64,000 bases of DNA from Tetmemena sp. SeJ-2015 (GCA_027382625.1 JAJKFJ010022350.1:49913-113912), one strand, 5' to 3'. Positions 48,104-60,307 are shown, counted from the first letter of the stretch. Numbers and translations: made by a program. The notes: generated from the letters alone by a model not told the origin.

Positions 48104-50368
48104 TCACTTGCCTCGTCTCCTGGTGCTCACCTAATGGCACTTGCTGACTGTGCCTCTGCTTCTGGTCAAGCTAGCTCTGTACGATTCATCTCTTAGCTTG
48201 CATCTCAGACTCTCCTAACTCTCATTGCTTATATCCTCTTCCTCTTCTGCTTCAACTTGATACTTCTAAATCTGTGGAGCCTGAGTGTAGGTCTCTCTGT
48301 GCTTAGCTTCTCTCAAGTTCCTCTGCCCTTTCCTTCCTTCCCGACTCAATCAATATAGTTGAATTAAAAGTGTTCTTAACCCGAGACTTTGAATTAGAGA
48401 TTCCTTGTACTTAATTGAAATGGTCACTGCTAGGAGCCATGCTGGAGTTACTCATGGTATTTATCTGTGAAAATTAACGGCCTTGCTGATGCTAGAGGAA
48501 AAAATCTAGCTAGGAAGGAGTCTGATACTGAAGAGGGTTCACTCTGCTTGGGTATTGTTGCATCTACCGGCTCCAAGCTATCCGAGATTCTAAGCTCCCA
48601 TGAGAGGATTTTATTAGTTCAGCTACAAAGCTATTAAAGTGGAAATATATTTTGTATGTCTACTAGAAGTGCATAAGGATCGAGTTTTATTCAAAGAGTA
48701 TCATCTCGTTTTACTTCTGCGTTTGCTTATTTTAAGTTGAAAGCTCACCTTGCTGCTTTAAAAGTCTCTACAGAGTATCTATAAAACATAAAACCTAAAA
48801 ACTCATAGTGTATATCTATAATCGACGAGTTATTCTTGAGTAGTTTTTCTTGATCTTTCTTGAACTGCTAGTTTTACTCCTGAATAGTTTTCATGAAGTT
48901 AATCTCAACACTTGAATTCCTTCTACCCAGAGAGTTTGCAATGTCTTTGCTTGCTTCTTGATAGTTTTCTCTTGAACTGTTCCTTCTATCCTGCTTTTCA
49001 AGATGCTGATAGTTATTAGCGGTAGTAGTATTTAAGTTGTTTCATTATCTGCTCTTGCGAGGAGAAATAGTCCTTTGTCCATTTTGAAGTGATTTGGGCT
49101 TTGCTTTCTAAGTCAAGTTGATTTATGTCAGGGGTAGAGTTTACTAATGCTGAGGCGGCTGCTAACTGGTTGGACCAACAAAGTAAGATAATATTAGTCA
49201 TACCTAATCTGAGCTCACGCTCTGCCACATCTAGCTCAAAGGCTGATTTTTGTCATTCTTCCTCCTTTTCAACCAGTGAGATCTAGGACTATAGACTCTT
49301 AGTTCTCTAAAGTGGTTTCATTAGCAATGTTTACATCATTCGAAGGTTGGATCTTATCTCCACCACCCTTGGCATCAGTTATCGCTTTAGTGCTTGTCTC
49401 TTTGCTATTGGGATCTTGCTTTTGTTCCTCATTGTTAAGTTAATAGTATCAAACCTGTGTTAGACACTGAAGGTACGGCAATTATATTCGTTTGAGGGAA
49501 ATTGTTTGTGATGAGCAGACTGCAATCTGGGTCCTCAATTTTCAAAATATCTCCATATTTTTAAAGTTTAATCACTGTAGATAAGTAAAATGATAATGGC
49601 AACTGTATCTTAAGAGGTCTAGTAGTTGGAATCTGTGCCAAGGATTGAAGCGAAAGACTGAGAGTAAGAAGTTAAGCAAGGTCTGATGTTCTTCAATCCA
49701 CGAGTCAAGCTCTCAGCTAAGCTACTCTAGCTCTCCTTCAACTAGTCACCATCTTCATTATCTTTCGACTTTAGGTATCTTTGCTAAAACGCCTCATCGC
49801 TTTTCAAATGCTTCTGTTCTGGCTCATGAATCCTTTTCTCATTCAAACCACCTTTGCAAATAGGGATTAGGCATTAACTTTGCCTACCTTTATGAGGATC
49901 TTTGAGGTTGTTGATTTACTTAATGATAAGCCCTGGGTTGCTTCTCCTAGATTAATGATCTCCCTCGTTGCTCTATCTCAAATCCTCCCTTCATACTAAA
50001 TCAGATGAGCTCTTCACTCTCTTTGGTTCATGTTCACACTAGGTATAGTACTAGTGGTGCGTTTGATTCTGAGATTTGATAAGCTTTTCAAGCTGCCCCT
50101 TTTAGTATTCTCGGTGACTACTACTATGATGGTGAGCCTAAATGCAGCTTTGCTATATTAGGTTTGGATTAGCGTAATCAAAGTCCTTCTTGAATACGGG
50201 GCCGCACTTGCCATCCTTGCTTTGAGCTACTCTCAACTGATAGATGTGAAAGTGAGCTTGCTTCAAATGAAGAAAGAAGGTCTTCCTCCGAGTTTAGGTA
50301 TTGCAATGCAAGCAGTAGCAAAGCTAGCTGGAGATGTTCTCTAAACCAGACGAGTGTTTCTTTACCAT
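48104..50368 (-). CDS. Possible C2H2-finger protein with coiled coil
   Basis: ATG at 50368 gives MVKKHSSGLENISSQLCYC. Near residue 20 is a C-x2-C-x11-H-x4-H arrangement (CLHCNTQTRRKTFF, then HLKQAH), a plausible single C2H2 finger. The rest is Gln/Ser/Lys-rich, with helices such as LTRGLKNIRPCLTSYSQSF, a coiled coil near 48.9 kb (KTIQEQNQQFKKDQEKLLKN) and another near 48.77 kb. The C-terminus is acidic, then basic (VSTRRRGK), ending at TGA 48104-48106. About 750 residues with several frame changes. The finger suggests nucleic-acid or protein binding; this is inference from one motif. It is convergent with the snRNP gene (about 190 bp apart). Confidence 0.5.
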
Positions 50369-50679
50369 ACAATGACTAGGAGGGAGCTCTAAAACTTTTT
50401 TGATGTCTTTAAATCTTAAATGTTAATGTATCTTATTTAGATCGGATTCAGTATCTTGATTTTTTAAATATCTTCAACTCTATTCTCTTATTTATTAAAA
50501 TTGGAAAAATTACTCTACCCATATAAGCATTTTGTCAAGTTTATTTTGCCAGATTAGTCTATAAGGGTTTCTAAATATTATCCTTTATAATAAATTGCTA
50601 TATCTATCTCTTAACTCACTCTAACTATTCCTTCTTTTTAATTAAACTTGTACACTTAGAAAATAGAAAGGAGTATAAT
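50369..50679. other. Divergent spacer
   Basis: AT-rich 311 bp between divergent starts. No other feature is visible. Confidence 0.4.
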
Positions 50680-53617
50680 ATGATGATGGGTTACCAGAAT
50701 AATCCTATAGCTACATACACATAGTAGCGACATGACTCTATGTTTCCTCAGCAACCCTAAATGCAGAAATTCTACTATGATTCTACTTAGTAGTAGTAGT
50801 TATCATTACAATAAATGAACATGATGTAAAGTTAAAACCCTTAGAATTATTGCTATTAGAATTATCTAGTGTTGTAAGATAGCTCGTTACAGCCAGCACT
50901 TTACTAAATGAGAACCCTATAAATCAGCCACAGTTGCAATAAAGCCTAGTCAACTAATGTCAAAATCAAATCCCATTTACCCAAATTAAAAATAATCCTC
51001 CTGTTTTTCAACGACCTATTTTCAATAAAGATTAACAGAATAATAACCCAAAAGATGTTACTATACCTATACTCTAGCCAAATAAGTTCTTATAAAATTT
51101 GGCAAAAGCCTCAGTTGCTTCTTTCCTCGCCCCTCAAGAAGAATCAAAGTCTCAAGCCTTTGGAGGAACTAAAAACAGCAAATCTAGTGACGCGAACCTA
51201 TCTCAAGAATAGAGGAAGGTTGATCCACTTGCGTTCAAGGCTTTCGCTGTCCAACTAATGGGAGAGGCCTCTTCTGACAAAGAGTAGCCCATTCATTTCA
51301 TTTCTAAGTCATAAATTGATATAGCAAATAAGATATCTCAAGGCCAGAATTTAAATCAAGAGGCTACTCACAGACCAATTAATTTCATAAATAAAGGGCC
51401 TAAGTTTATCAAATGCACGAATAATGGTTAACTTAGCATAGCTACTTCCTACTAAAAATAGATAAATAGTAAAATCCAAATTAGAAGAAGGAACTCTACT
51501 TACTGAGCTGTTAACTTGAAAAGTATGCACTAAAAGTTAAGAATCAATTAGGTATAGCATCTAAAACAGAAAGAACTTAAAAAGAATACCGGTTTGTTAG
51601 TGACATAGACGCTTTACATAAGAGAATTAATTCCTCGTCAAAACTCCTCTCTCTAATCTTTGATAACTTGCAGAAGGGTGGGAGCTTGGATAGAGTATCT
51701 TATTTGATAAGAAATTTAAGGTTCAGCTTTCAAATTAAAATCAAGGAGATAGAAAGCGAACTTGTGCATAAGAAAAATTAATATTTCAGAAAGATTATCT
51801 AGAATCCTAATAGTAAAGCATTCTTTGTGCTTCACAAAGATGATAAATAAATTATAAATAGAAATTAGGAGTGTTGGTCGGTCCAATAATAAAGCGAGCG
51901 TAGATGATTAAGTAAATTTGAATCGATGTTGTAAACTACATATTGAAAAATATTAATTTCAAAAATATGTAACAGATTAGAACAATTAAAGTCTTCTAGG
52001 GATCGATTTTATTGTTGAGGGGCTTTAACTTTAAATTAAGGATCCTTCAAATTTTTTATGTAAGTTAAAACAAAGCAGCTCCAAGATTTTCAAAGCTAAA
52101 ACTTTAGACGAATTTGAGTTAGATTTTAATCAGGACATTTAGATAACTCTCTAAGAGCTTGATAAAGATAAGATTGTGATATTGGAAAAAGCTGTGGATA
52201 ATTTTAAAGATGCGAGGAGTTTTCTTCATACAGACATTAATCCTCAGCCCAAAATAGGCGATCTTAAAATGATCTATAATAAGATACAATAAATAGCTGA
52301 CAAAGCATAGATGAAATCGGTTGGTATTATACTCCAATATAGGATAACCAAAGATGTGAGTACATCCATTGAAAAGTAGAATTATAAGAACGAGCTACTG
52401 AAGCTCTTTACAATAGAGGATATGTTCAAGTCTCTTGCCTCGAATTTTGCTCCTATTGTCTGTGAAATCCTCAAGAATGTGCAGATCATTTAAAATACAA
52501 TCAATAACTCTACAAATCTTCCACTTCAAAGTTTACTGAGTTTGCGAAATACTTATATCGGAGAGCTCCACAGTTTGATAGATGACAACTATATTATCGT
52601 GATCCTAGCGGAAGAGGGTTTTACTCCCATCACTCAAAATTTATTGGATGGAGATGTGATAGTTTGTTTCAAGAATGCTAAACGCCTTCTATCTTCTAAC
52701 CTATAAATCTATCTTGAGGTAAAGATCACTCTGAGCCAGGTGAACCTGATTGGTAAACTTGCACCTTGTCTCTATAATGATAGATTAGCGCTTGATTTCC
52801 AAGATCAATCGATCACTTAGATAAATTTCGTCTCACAAGAGATCATGACTAGAAATATGCTTCTGATAAAAGGAAAGATAGTTCACATAAACTTTATCAA
52901 ATTCGAATTTGTATGCTAGTTGTGTCGAGGTGGCACCTTGCTTTCATCAGCTAGGTCCATAAATCAATGTAAATTTCCAAGACCTTTGTTGAACATACTC
53001 ATGCGTTTAACCATCGAGGATGAGAAAGGAGGCAAGGCTTTAATGTCAGTTAACAATGACCGATGTTGCCGCATATTTGGGATAGATCTAATGAACATAG
53101 ATATCTTCAAGGAGTATTTTTTCTTGCATGGGCCCTTTATTTACAAGTCTTACTAAAATTCACTAAAGAGTATTCTAATATGCTCGCTTTCTTTATGCGA
53201 GCCTCTTCTTAATGTCTTTTCATTTTCGAGTGCTAGCCTTATTGTAAAGTAGGTTACGAAGACAATTCGCTTTCTCTCTTTCAGCAATCGAACTTAAACG
53301 AGCAGCACAAGCGTCTAGTAAACATGATAAAGCTCTGCTATAAACTGCAAGCCTCGAAGGAGATGGAGGGGTAACTTATCTAAGAGGAGTTCAATAGGTA
53401 GTGTGAGAAGTTTCAAGTACAGAAGTAGGTCTATGTAAACGGGGAGGTGAGGGAAGCTATCGACTTCACTAATAGGAAAGTTCTGCGACAGTTCTTGTGC
53501 CTCAAGTGTCGCAAGATAGTTGAATTCAAAAAGGCTATCAATGCGTAATAAAGACACGAGCTCAAGAGCAATTTTGGGATTCAGGCTTTTGAAGATGTCT
53601 ATAGGAGTCAATTTTGA
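50680..53617 (+). CDS. Large protein with possible OB folds and CxxC motifs
   Basis: Triple ATG at 50680 (MMMGYQNNPIATYT), a Gln/Asn-rich N-terminus, then a long soluble region, ending at TGA 53615-53617; about 950 residues. From about 51915 to 53155 the frame is uninterrupted. The order of segments recalls the large subunit of replication protein A: KAKTLDEFELDFNQDIQITL (compare the end of DNA-binding domain A), QIADKAQMKSVGIILQYRIT (start of domain B), GDVIVCFKNAKRLLSSNL, and a zinc-like GKIVHINFIKFEFVCQLCRG followed by LMRLTIEDEKGGKALMSV and IDIFKEYFFLHG (domain C). A second CxxC (FLCLKCRKIVEF) lies near the C-terminus. An ssDNA-binding RPA- or telomere-protein-like role is possible but unproven. 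Frame changes occur near 51500, 51910 and 53155. Confidence 0.5.
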
Positions 53618-53761
53618 AAGTTGAAATTTCTTCTTTCAAATTAGCAGTTAAGTTCAGAATAAGTCTTTAAAATATTTCGCTTGCAATTATAATCTTTTTT
53701 TTTATTCGAGGTTGATTGTTCCTTTATATGTTCCTAAATTTATTTAATGAAGAAACGCTAA

Positions 53762-53945
53762 TCATTTTATTTTAATGAACTTAGCGGATTTGTCGATCTT
53801 GAAGCTGAGGCGAATCATGACAATGAATGCAAAAATTGAATAGAGGAGGAAGTTTATTGCATAGAAGCAGATGTTAAAGTAGACGTCCTAGGCTTTCATT
53901 ATAAAAATGCCCAAAATTATTGCATTAATTTATCTAAACTTAAAA
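53762..53945 (-). CDS. C-terminal piece of a membrane protein
   Basis: Minus-strand frame with two hydrophobic helices (NAIILGIFIMKAQDVYF, then ICFYAINFLLYSIFAFIVMI) followed by RLSFKIDKSAKFIKIK and TGA. The helix-plus-basic-loop pattern resembles that at 62.4-62.7 kb. Probably a last MDS whose partner MDSs lie elsewhere. Confidence 0.45.
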
Positions 53946-55060
53946 ATAACCAGCCAAACTCTAAAAAGTTCTAGCATAACAACAAATAAATTCCATTTAA
54001 TGATTATGAATTAGTTTGAAGTTTAAAAAATTACAATTCAAATATATGAAATATTAGGACAGATTATTCTTAGTATAATAATTCAAGGTTCTAAAAGATT
54101 TCATTGATATTCATCATGCTCCGTTTTTTATTCCTCAAACTCATGATTAGCTTCTGTTATATTAATCTGATCTAAATCTTGATGCAGGACTTCATTCATG
54201 TAAATATCATTTGAGTTCACGATGCTTTGGATTATCAAATGCATTTTAAATAAAATTAAATATAATATGAAGAAAAAAAAAACTAACAAATATTATATAT
54301 AGTTCACTTTACCTATGTAATTAACCTATCCATATAATTCTAAATGCTCTTTAATATATAATTTACTGATTAAAAATTCTTAAAAATTAATTATAGGGGC
54401 TTCATTTTGTAAATACATCGATTTTTTATAATTTATTAGGTATTGCTATTTGAATTTATTTCATTCTTACTGAAAATATATTAAGTTGAAGAGAAAGTAT
54501 ATCTTTCCGCATCAATAAAAGAGTGTTTTTATTATAACATATTTACAGACCTAATTTTTAAATGATAAAATTGTGATAATTTCCTCCTCCCTATCTTCTT
54601 AATAATTTTTGAATATATAATCATAATCATCTTACTTATTTAAATAAAAATTGGAGATCAGAGGCTTGATTTTGATTTAACTAATTCAAAATACTCTAGA
54701 TATTCATCTATGCTCCCGGCTAAACATTTTATTTTTGCAAAATAGTTAAGTCTAAATTATAATAATTTAAACGCTTTAAGCTTAAATATGTATTTCATTT
54801 TAGTTGATATTTCGAGTCTTTTTTGCAAAAATTCTCAAATTTGATCACTTTTCTTCTTAATTTATTTATATTATAGATATGCTCATTTATTTGTTAAGTG
54901 TTTAGCCTAAGAGTGGAGACTAAGGAAGTTCCTGGGAGAAATGCTATCTCCTGCTTCTACTTGCAATAACTCTATTTTATTTGGATTTGTGGAAGAAGTC
55001 TTGCAGAAAGAAATTAATGAACTCATTATCAAACAGTATGCTTTTACTACTTGCATAAAA
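53946..55060. other. AT-rich non-coding stretch
   Basis: No convincing frame, repeat or RNA. Composition is like IES or intergenic DNA. Confidence 0.4.
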
Positions 55061-55066
55061 ATTATA

Positions 55067-55083
55067 TAATAATAATAATAATA
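55067..55083. repeat. (AAT)n tract, about six units
   Basis: Short trinucleotide run, (ATT)n on the minus strand, lying 110 bp downstream of the stop codon of the 466-residue frame. Confidence 0.8.
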
Positions 55084-55095
55084 ACAACGCATGTT

Positions 55096-55152
55096 AGACG
55101 AACTAGCGTCTTGCGTGTTATATGTTAAACTTAAGGAGGCTATACAGCCTCC
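55096..55152 (-). other. Two stem-loops 3' of the 466-residue frame
   Basis: Stem 1: AGACG (55096-55100) pairs with CGTCT (55107-55111) around a 6-base loop. Stem 2: GGAGGC (55135-55140) pairs with GCCTCC (55147-55152) around TATACA. Both lie between the stop codon and the (ATT)n run, so they would be in the 3' part of a transcript of that frame. Confidence 0.6.
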
Positions 55153-55192
55153 CGTGTTATCGGAAACAGTATTTAGCTAATCAAACACACTG

Positions 55193-56593
55193 TCATCTGT
55201 CTGATCTGTCTGTCTGTTCCTTTCTTCGCTCTGTTTGTTGTTTTTTCACAGAGCTGTCTATCGGCGCACTCAAAAACTCACTCCGCCATTTCCAAGTTGT
55301 CCTGATTTCTTCTTCGAATCTCTTTATGATCGCCTTAGCTTCTTTCCAGTTTAAGATGAAGGCTTTCTTAGATCTAATAAATGCTTCATAAAAGAACATC
55401 TTTCTCTGGTTATGCTTTTCTTTTTAGGCGCTATTCCATAGAGGATTCATAGGTTGTTTGTATTCAATATAGTTGAAGATTAGGTCTTAGGTTACTGAAC
55501 TCTTAGTGACCTATTTAATACAACCATTAATCCATCTTTCCATTTCTTTGAGATTCTTGAAGTTAGAGTATCGGGTTTCCAAGTTCGATGTATCGTTATT
55601 AAGTACCGAACTGTCGGAGGAAATGTTATCAGCATCAATTGGTTCTCGTGTTTTATCCCACATAGGTAGGAATTCATAAACAAGGGGGAGAGATGCTCTT
55701 CTGATGTTCGATTGTTTTTCTTCCTCAGTCTCGTCTCTGTTTTTAGTTGACAACTGGTTCTTAACTTACTAGTGACTGTCATGTTGTATGGGTACAGTCT
55801 TTGTCGTTCTCGTTGTGGATTCTTGTTTAGGCTACCTTGATGTTTTGGCTTCAATCTATCTCTATTTATTTTGCTAGATTTCTAGAGAGATTTTAAGCCT
55901 TTCTTCTTCCATTCTTTGGATGTAGCTCTGATTGTCAAATACAGGCACTTTAATAGGTTTGGGTATAGGTATCTGTTCAGACATTGGGGTATCTACTAAT
56001 GATATGTCTAAAAGTTCAAAGATAGGTTTAAGGTTAGTAGATTTAAGTTCCTCAAATGTGTTCTGGTGATTATTGATACCGGCCTGATGTTAGGTCAGAA
56101 TCTGTTCAGGCAGATCAGATTCTGTTCTTTGTGACGTCATCGTTAATTGGGGGTACTAGATAGGAATGTGTATCTTTGAGGGTTGAGGTTATTAGATACC
56201 CTTCCCAAATATGTCGTCTTTTGGTTTTGAGACTTTTATTTCTTCAGTCTTGGACTATGATTTGGTCTCGGTTTTACATATTTCCACTAGCATATGAGAG
56301 CTTTCTGGTAAGTTAGATTGGGTCTTGGGACGTCTCGACCATCTTTTAACTTAATTTCTGTATTTCTGGATGTTATGGGAGACTGTTGGAATGAAGTAAG
56401 ACATTAGAGTCTTAAGTAGGTAACTCTATTTTCTTTATCTGTAGAGCTTAACTAACATTCCAGGAAGACCACCAATGAGATTGCTCGATCCTGTTTTGTT
56501 TGATAGGAGAGCTATCCATTGCCACGCGACCGCTTGATGCCACCTAGGTATGGTTTTATCGTATTGGGGTCGGAGTTGAGAGTAGTTCGTCAT
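55193..56593 (-). CDS. Intact 466-residue protein, possibly germline-limited or retroelement-derived
   Basis: ATG at 56593 (MTNYSQLRPQYDKTIPRWHQ) to TGA at 55193-55195 is a single frame of 467 codons with no TGA, frameshift, IES or intron, unlike nearly every other gene in the window. It uses TAA/TAG for Gln throughout. The N-terminus is Trp- and Arg-rich (HQAVAWQWIALLSNKTG, KLYRQRKQSYLLKTLM). A long polar middle follows (Gln/Pro/Lys/Thr). The C-terminal part is charged and helical (NLKEMERWINGCIKQV, then ILNWKEAKAIIKRFEEEIRT). No reverse-transcriptase, endonuclease or transposase motif is seen. Two stem-loops and an (ATT)n tract follow the stop. I do not recognise the family. Lack of interruptions fits a germline-expressed gene or the first ORF of a retroelement. 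Confidence 0.8.
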
Positions 56594-57095
56594 TTCGTAC
56601 TAGTTTAGTACGGGTACTCAATCAACTTTTTAATTTAATATTATTAAAAATTATATGTTACTAAAGAATATTTTTTTAACTTTGACTGCTCAAATCAGTT
56701 AAATAAATTACATTTCGCATTTAGGGGGGATGCTCAAAATATAATTTTATCTACAAATATCTTCTATATTAGAAAGTGGATATACGAATACAGTTAATGA
56801 TAAAAGTATTATATATAGAATAAAAGGAAAAAATAACAACTATGACCTTCTCGAATATTTTCTGTCTTAAATATCTATATATAAAAAAGTAGGGTTTACT
56901 TTAGCATACTTGCAAGTATATCAAAATATTCCATTATATAAGTTAAGAATATTTTCATACAAGAATTAGAAACTTAATCTTCATGTAAACAATTGATTAA
57001 GTTGGAAAAAGAATTTTCTCAAAATCTACTATCTTAAATATAAGTTTAACACAGCATTAAAGAGAACAAATAAGCCATAATTTTAATATTTTAGT
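56594..57095. other. AT-rich spacer
   Basis: No coding or repeat signal is seen apart from the GC-richer first 50 bp 5' of the 466-residue frame. Confidence 0.4.
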
Positions 57096-57373
57096 TATGA
57101 TGTCAAGAGTTCCATCAAGTTCGACTTAAATATTGCCTTCTTGGGCCAATTATCTTGCTTCAGCTAGTCTTTGATCTATTAATAGTGGTGGTTATACTCT
57201 AGCTTATTCCCTGGTCTATTCTCTAGCCTAAACATTAGTCTAGCGTATAGCTTGCGCTCTGTTGAGTATAATTTGATTTCTGGCTCTGGTTTATTATTCC
57301 AACATTCTTTCCCTCGCTAATTCAAGTTGAGTCTATAACTCTCTTTGCCTCTATTCGCGACCCTTGAGGACAT
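57096..57373 (-). CDS. First MDS of an unknown gene
   Basis: ATG at 57373 gives MSSRVANRGKESYRLNLNQR, then KPEPEIKLYSTERKLYARLM and a basic helix-rich stretch to about 57096. After that the frame drifts into AT-rich DNA until TGA. About 90 codons. It looks like the N-terminal MDS of a gene whose remaining parts are not adjacent. No domain is recognised. Confidence 0.5.
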
Positions 57374-58510
57374 TATGGAAAACGGTAAGAATCTAAAAGT
57401 AGATGCTAAGGTTCACTAATTAAAAATATTAATAATTAATTATCGAATAAGAAAAATAAAAAATAATTTAAAATGAAGAAAAAATACTTTTCCTCTATTC
57501 TTATATTTTACCAATAGGCCATGCGCGTAAATTAAATTTCAATTAATTGTGTAAATAATCTATACCGATTTATGTGATAAATAATTAGAAAGTAATATCA
57601 ATTTTCATTTAAAAGGCATTTTAAACTTATTTTTTATTATAAATTGACTTAATTTTTTTACGACATAATTTTTTATTTCTATTTTAACTCTTTATTTCAT
57701 AAGAGGAATTATATTTAATGAAAACTATTTATTACTTTATTAAACTAATTGCAGATCTAGGTATATAAAATGATCTGCCAATCTAGAAAGTATAAAATAT
57801 TAATTATTTATTAACTGTGTTTTTAATTAAACCAACAATTTGTGCGAGCTTGTAACAAACTAAACTGAAACTTGTAGACTATTTCAATAATTAAGTTAAA
57901 ATATAAAAGGATGCATTATTTCATTAAAAAGTCTAAAATTTTAAGATTAACAATTTAAAAATAATAATAAGAAAAAGAAACAGATATTTGTTGTCTCAAA
58001 ATAATAAATATTAATAATTTTCTAAACTCTTTCTTAGAAAGCAATAACCTCTATTTGATTTCACATCGGCTAGAAGTAAAATAAAAAGCTTTAATTTTAC
58101 TGATAAAATTATTTTCAAGTATTTCTACGTTCAAGCATAGTATTGAAATATTAAAATTGCTACTAAAATATATTTTACTCAAAAAATAATAATGTAGAAA
58201 ATATAAATTTTAATTATGGAATATTTTGTTTAGTTAGCTTTATAAAATTAGGTCAATGTAAAGATTTATGTTTAAATATATATATTTAAGGTATATTTTC
58301 TCTAAATTCTTTTTAAAATTAAAATTAATTTTACTTCACAGAAAACAATTTTCTGAATTCTACAAGTCCTAAAAATAAATGTTGGAATTTTTATTTTTTA
58401 ATAAATTTTGTTTTGCTTATACCTTCCTTGGCAAATAAAGACTGAATGTAAATTTAAGCAAATAAAATGACTTAAAAATAAGAAGTTATTTAGATTTAGA
58501 ACATTACTTT
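57374..58510. other. Very AT-rich non-coding DNA
   Basis: No feature can be supported up to the TBE terminus. Confidence 0.45.
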
Positions 58511-58584
58511 CCCAATTCATAACCCCATATGATAAGAAAGTGAGAGTAAGTTTTGTATAATTAATTTCTTTATAAATACTTACA

Positions 58585-58992
58585 ATGATGGGAGTCAAAC
58601 GCGAAATTACTCAAAAATAACTCCACATCCTATCTCAGGTTCATTTTGAGATCAATGAGGAGAAGAAACTTTTTGAATGCGAGTAATGTCAACGACAGTT
58701 CGAATATCCTCAGAGCCTCAAGCGGCACATCAAGGAAGTCCACTCAGACAAACCTAAGATCTATATGAAGCATTAGAAAGTGGACGGTCGCTATCCTTGC
58801 TCAACTTGTGAGCAGACATTCTCTCACTCTGCTTTCCTCAAGAAACACATGGAGAAGAAGCACATGGCTGAGTTCGTAATTGAGGATAAAGAAACTTTAA
58901 AGATGGTGCCAGCTAAGAGGCAAGCACGATACCTTGACAAGGTTCAACTAAAGAGGAAGCAAGAGGAAAGAAGAGGAAGATTGAGTTCATGA
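58585..58992 (+). CDS. Chimeric TBE frame with two C2H2 zinc fingers
   Basis: ATGATG at 58585 opens 135 codons ending at TGA 58990-58992. Residues 1-13 (MMGVKREITQKQ...) derive from the terminal repeat and the antisense of the transposase end. The rest is TBE zinc-finger sequence: finger 1 CEQCQRQFEYPQSLKRHIKEVH, written here as C-x2-C-x12-H-x4-H, and finger 2 CSTCEQTF...HMEKKH with the same spacing. A Lys/Arg-rich tail (KRKQEERRGR) follows. The native gene would continue into a kinase-like domain, so this is a truncated, accidental fusion. Expression is unknown. Confidence 0.65.
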
Positions 58993-59860
58993 ATCAGAAG
59001 CCTTAGTGTATGGTGTCAGTAAAGTTTCAGCTAGCTCAAAGCAAGACTCCATGCTTGAGAGTTGTAACTTGGAGGAGTGTGTTCAAAATTACCTCCACCT
59101 TGCTGATGCGAAGCGAAGAGACTCCATCATACAAGAAGAGTATGCTTACAAGATCTTCCCTTACGAATACCTTGTAAAGAAAGAAGAGAGAGGTCTTGAG
59201 TTCACGAACGAACTGACAGTGTTGAGAGAAACGAGGGACAAAAAAATTGAAGTACGTTCTTCATCTTGCTGGTTTTTCTTATCGATCATGATTACACGCC
59301 ATTCGCCTTCCTAAATGGGAGATCACACTAAGAGAATTTCTCAGCACGAGGGGCAACAAGTACTAGCTTACTGCTATTCTCACTGACCTCGTTAGAGGAG
59401 TGATAGAGTTGCATGAGTTGGGATTCGTGCACAGAGATCTCAAGTCAGAGCAACTGTCATAGACTTCAACAGAGTTTTAAGAAGAGAAAACATTGAGGAA
59501 GCATCGGGGCAAGGAACTGCAGGCTACTTCCCATAGAGACAGACTTGGCTCAACGGTTCAGTGCAGTGGGACATTTGGTCTATAGTTGCAATCATACTTG
59601 AATGCGATATGAAACCAGAGGAATACTACTAGTGTGAAAGTGAAGATGATGCAATATAATTCGCAACAAGACATTGTAAGATAGACAAGGTATCAGAACC
59701 TTTGAAAAAGTTAGTAAACAAAGTAATAATCAAGCAACCTATGAAACCTAACACTCAGTTATCTGAGATAGAGGAAGCACTTAAAGGTATAAAATTCAGA
59801 GAATATGAGACGTCACCTTCCTAGAAGACTTTAGATTGCCTGTTTAGGGTTAAAATTTAG
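58990..59860 (+). pseudogene. TBE kinase-like domain remnant, copy 2
   Basis: Several frames continue the zinc-finger gene: VYGVSKVSASSKQDSML and EYAYKIFPYEYLVKKEERGL (59006-59314). Further on comes LHELGFVHRDLKSEQ, in which HRDLK (59430-59444) is the kinase catalytic-loop motif, and VIDFNR (DFN at 59462-59470) stands in the DFG position. The distance from HRD to DFN is shorter than in active kinases and the frame is broken, so it is a decayed copy. It ends about 70 bp before the telomeric terminus. Confidence 0.7.
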
Positions 59861-59943
59861 CATGATTATAAGTATTAATAAAGAAATTAATTATACACAA
59901 CTTATTTTCACTTTCTTATCATATTATGGGTTTTGGGTTTTTG

Positions 59944-60307
59944 ATTGGTTCATTTAAAAATAAAATAAAAGCACAAATAATTTATTATTGATAATAGCAT
60001 GCCTAAGCTGCTTAATATAAAATAAGTAAAATTTTTATTTAAGCCCATTATCATTTGAATTAGATTAGCAAATAGGTTCTAAAATTAATTTGGTTAAATT
60101 TATTAGAATCATCATGATTAAACTTTTTTATAAATTAATTTTAAATATAGGTAGATGTAGGCACTAGGGGACATTTTCCAACCAATGTCATCCTCGACAT
60201 TGAGAATAAACAATCTATACATCATTCACAAGCAAATTATTTTTTTTGTTTAATTTTTATTATAGCTGAGAATTTAATAAAAAAGAATATTAAATTAGTA
60301 AATCAAT
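59944..60307. other. AT-rich flank
   Basis: Nothing assignable. Confidence 0.4.

Larger units (their letters stand above)
58511..59943. mobile_element. Internally deleted TBE (about 1.43 kb)
   Basis: The right end is GGGTTTTGGGTTTTTG (59928-59943). The left end carries a worn telomeric start (58511-58528), then about 60 bp that match the right terminus in inverse orientation, for example ATATGATAAGAAAGTGA at 58528 and TATAATTAATTTCTTTAT at 58556. Right inside the left repeat lies the 3' end of the transposase gene (minus strand), which is then joined directly to the zinc-finger part of the zinc-finger/kinase gene. Compared with the copy at 6017-10282, about 2.6 kb has been lost. It cannot encode its own transposase. 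Confidence 0.85.
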
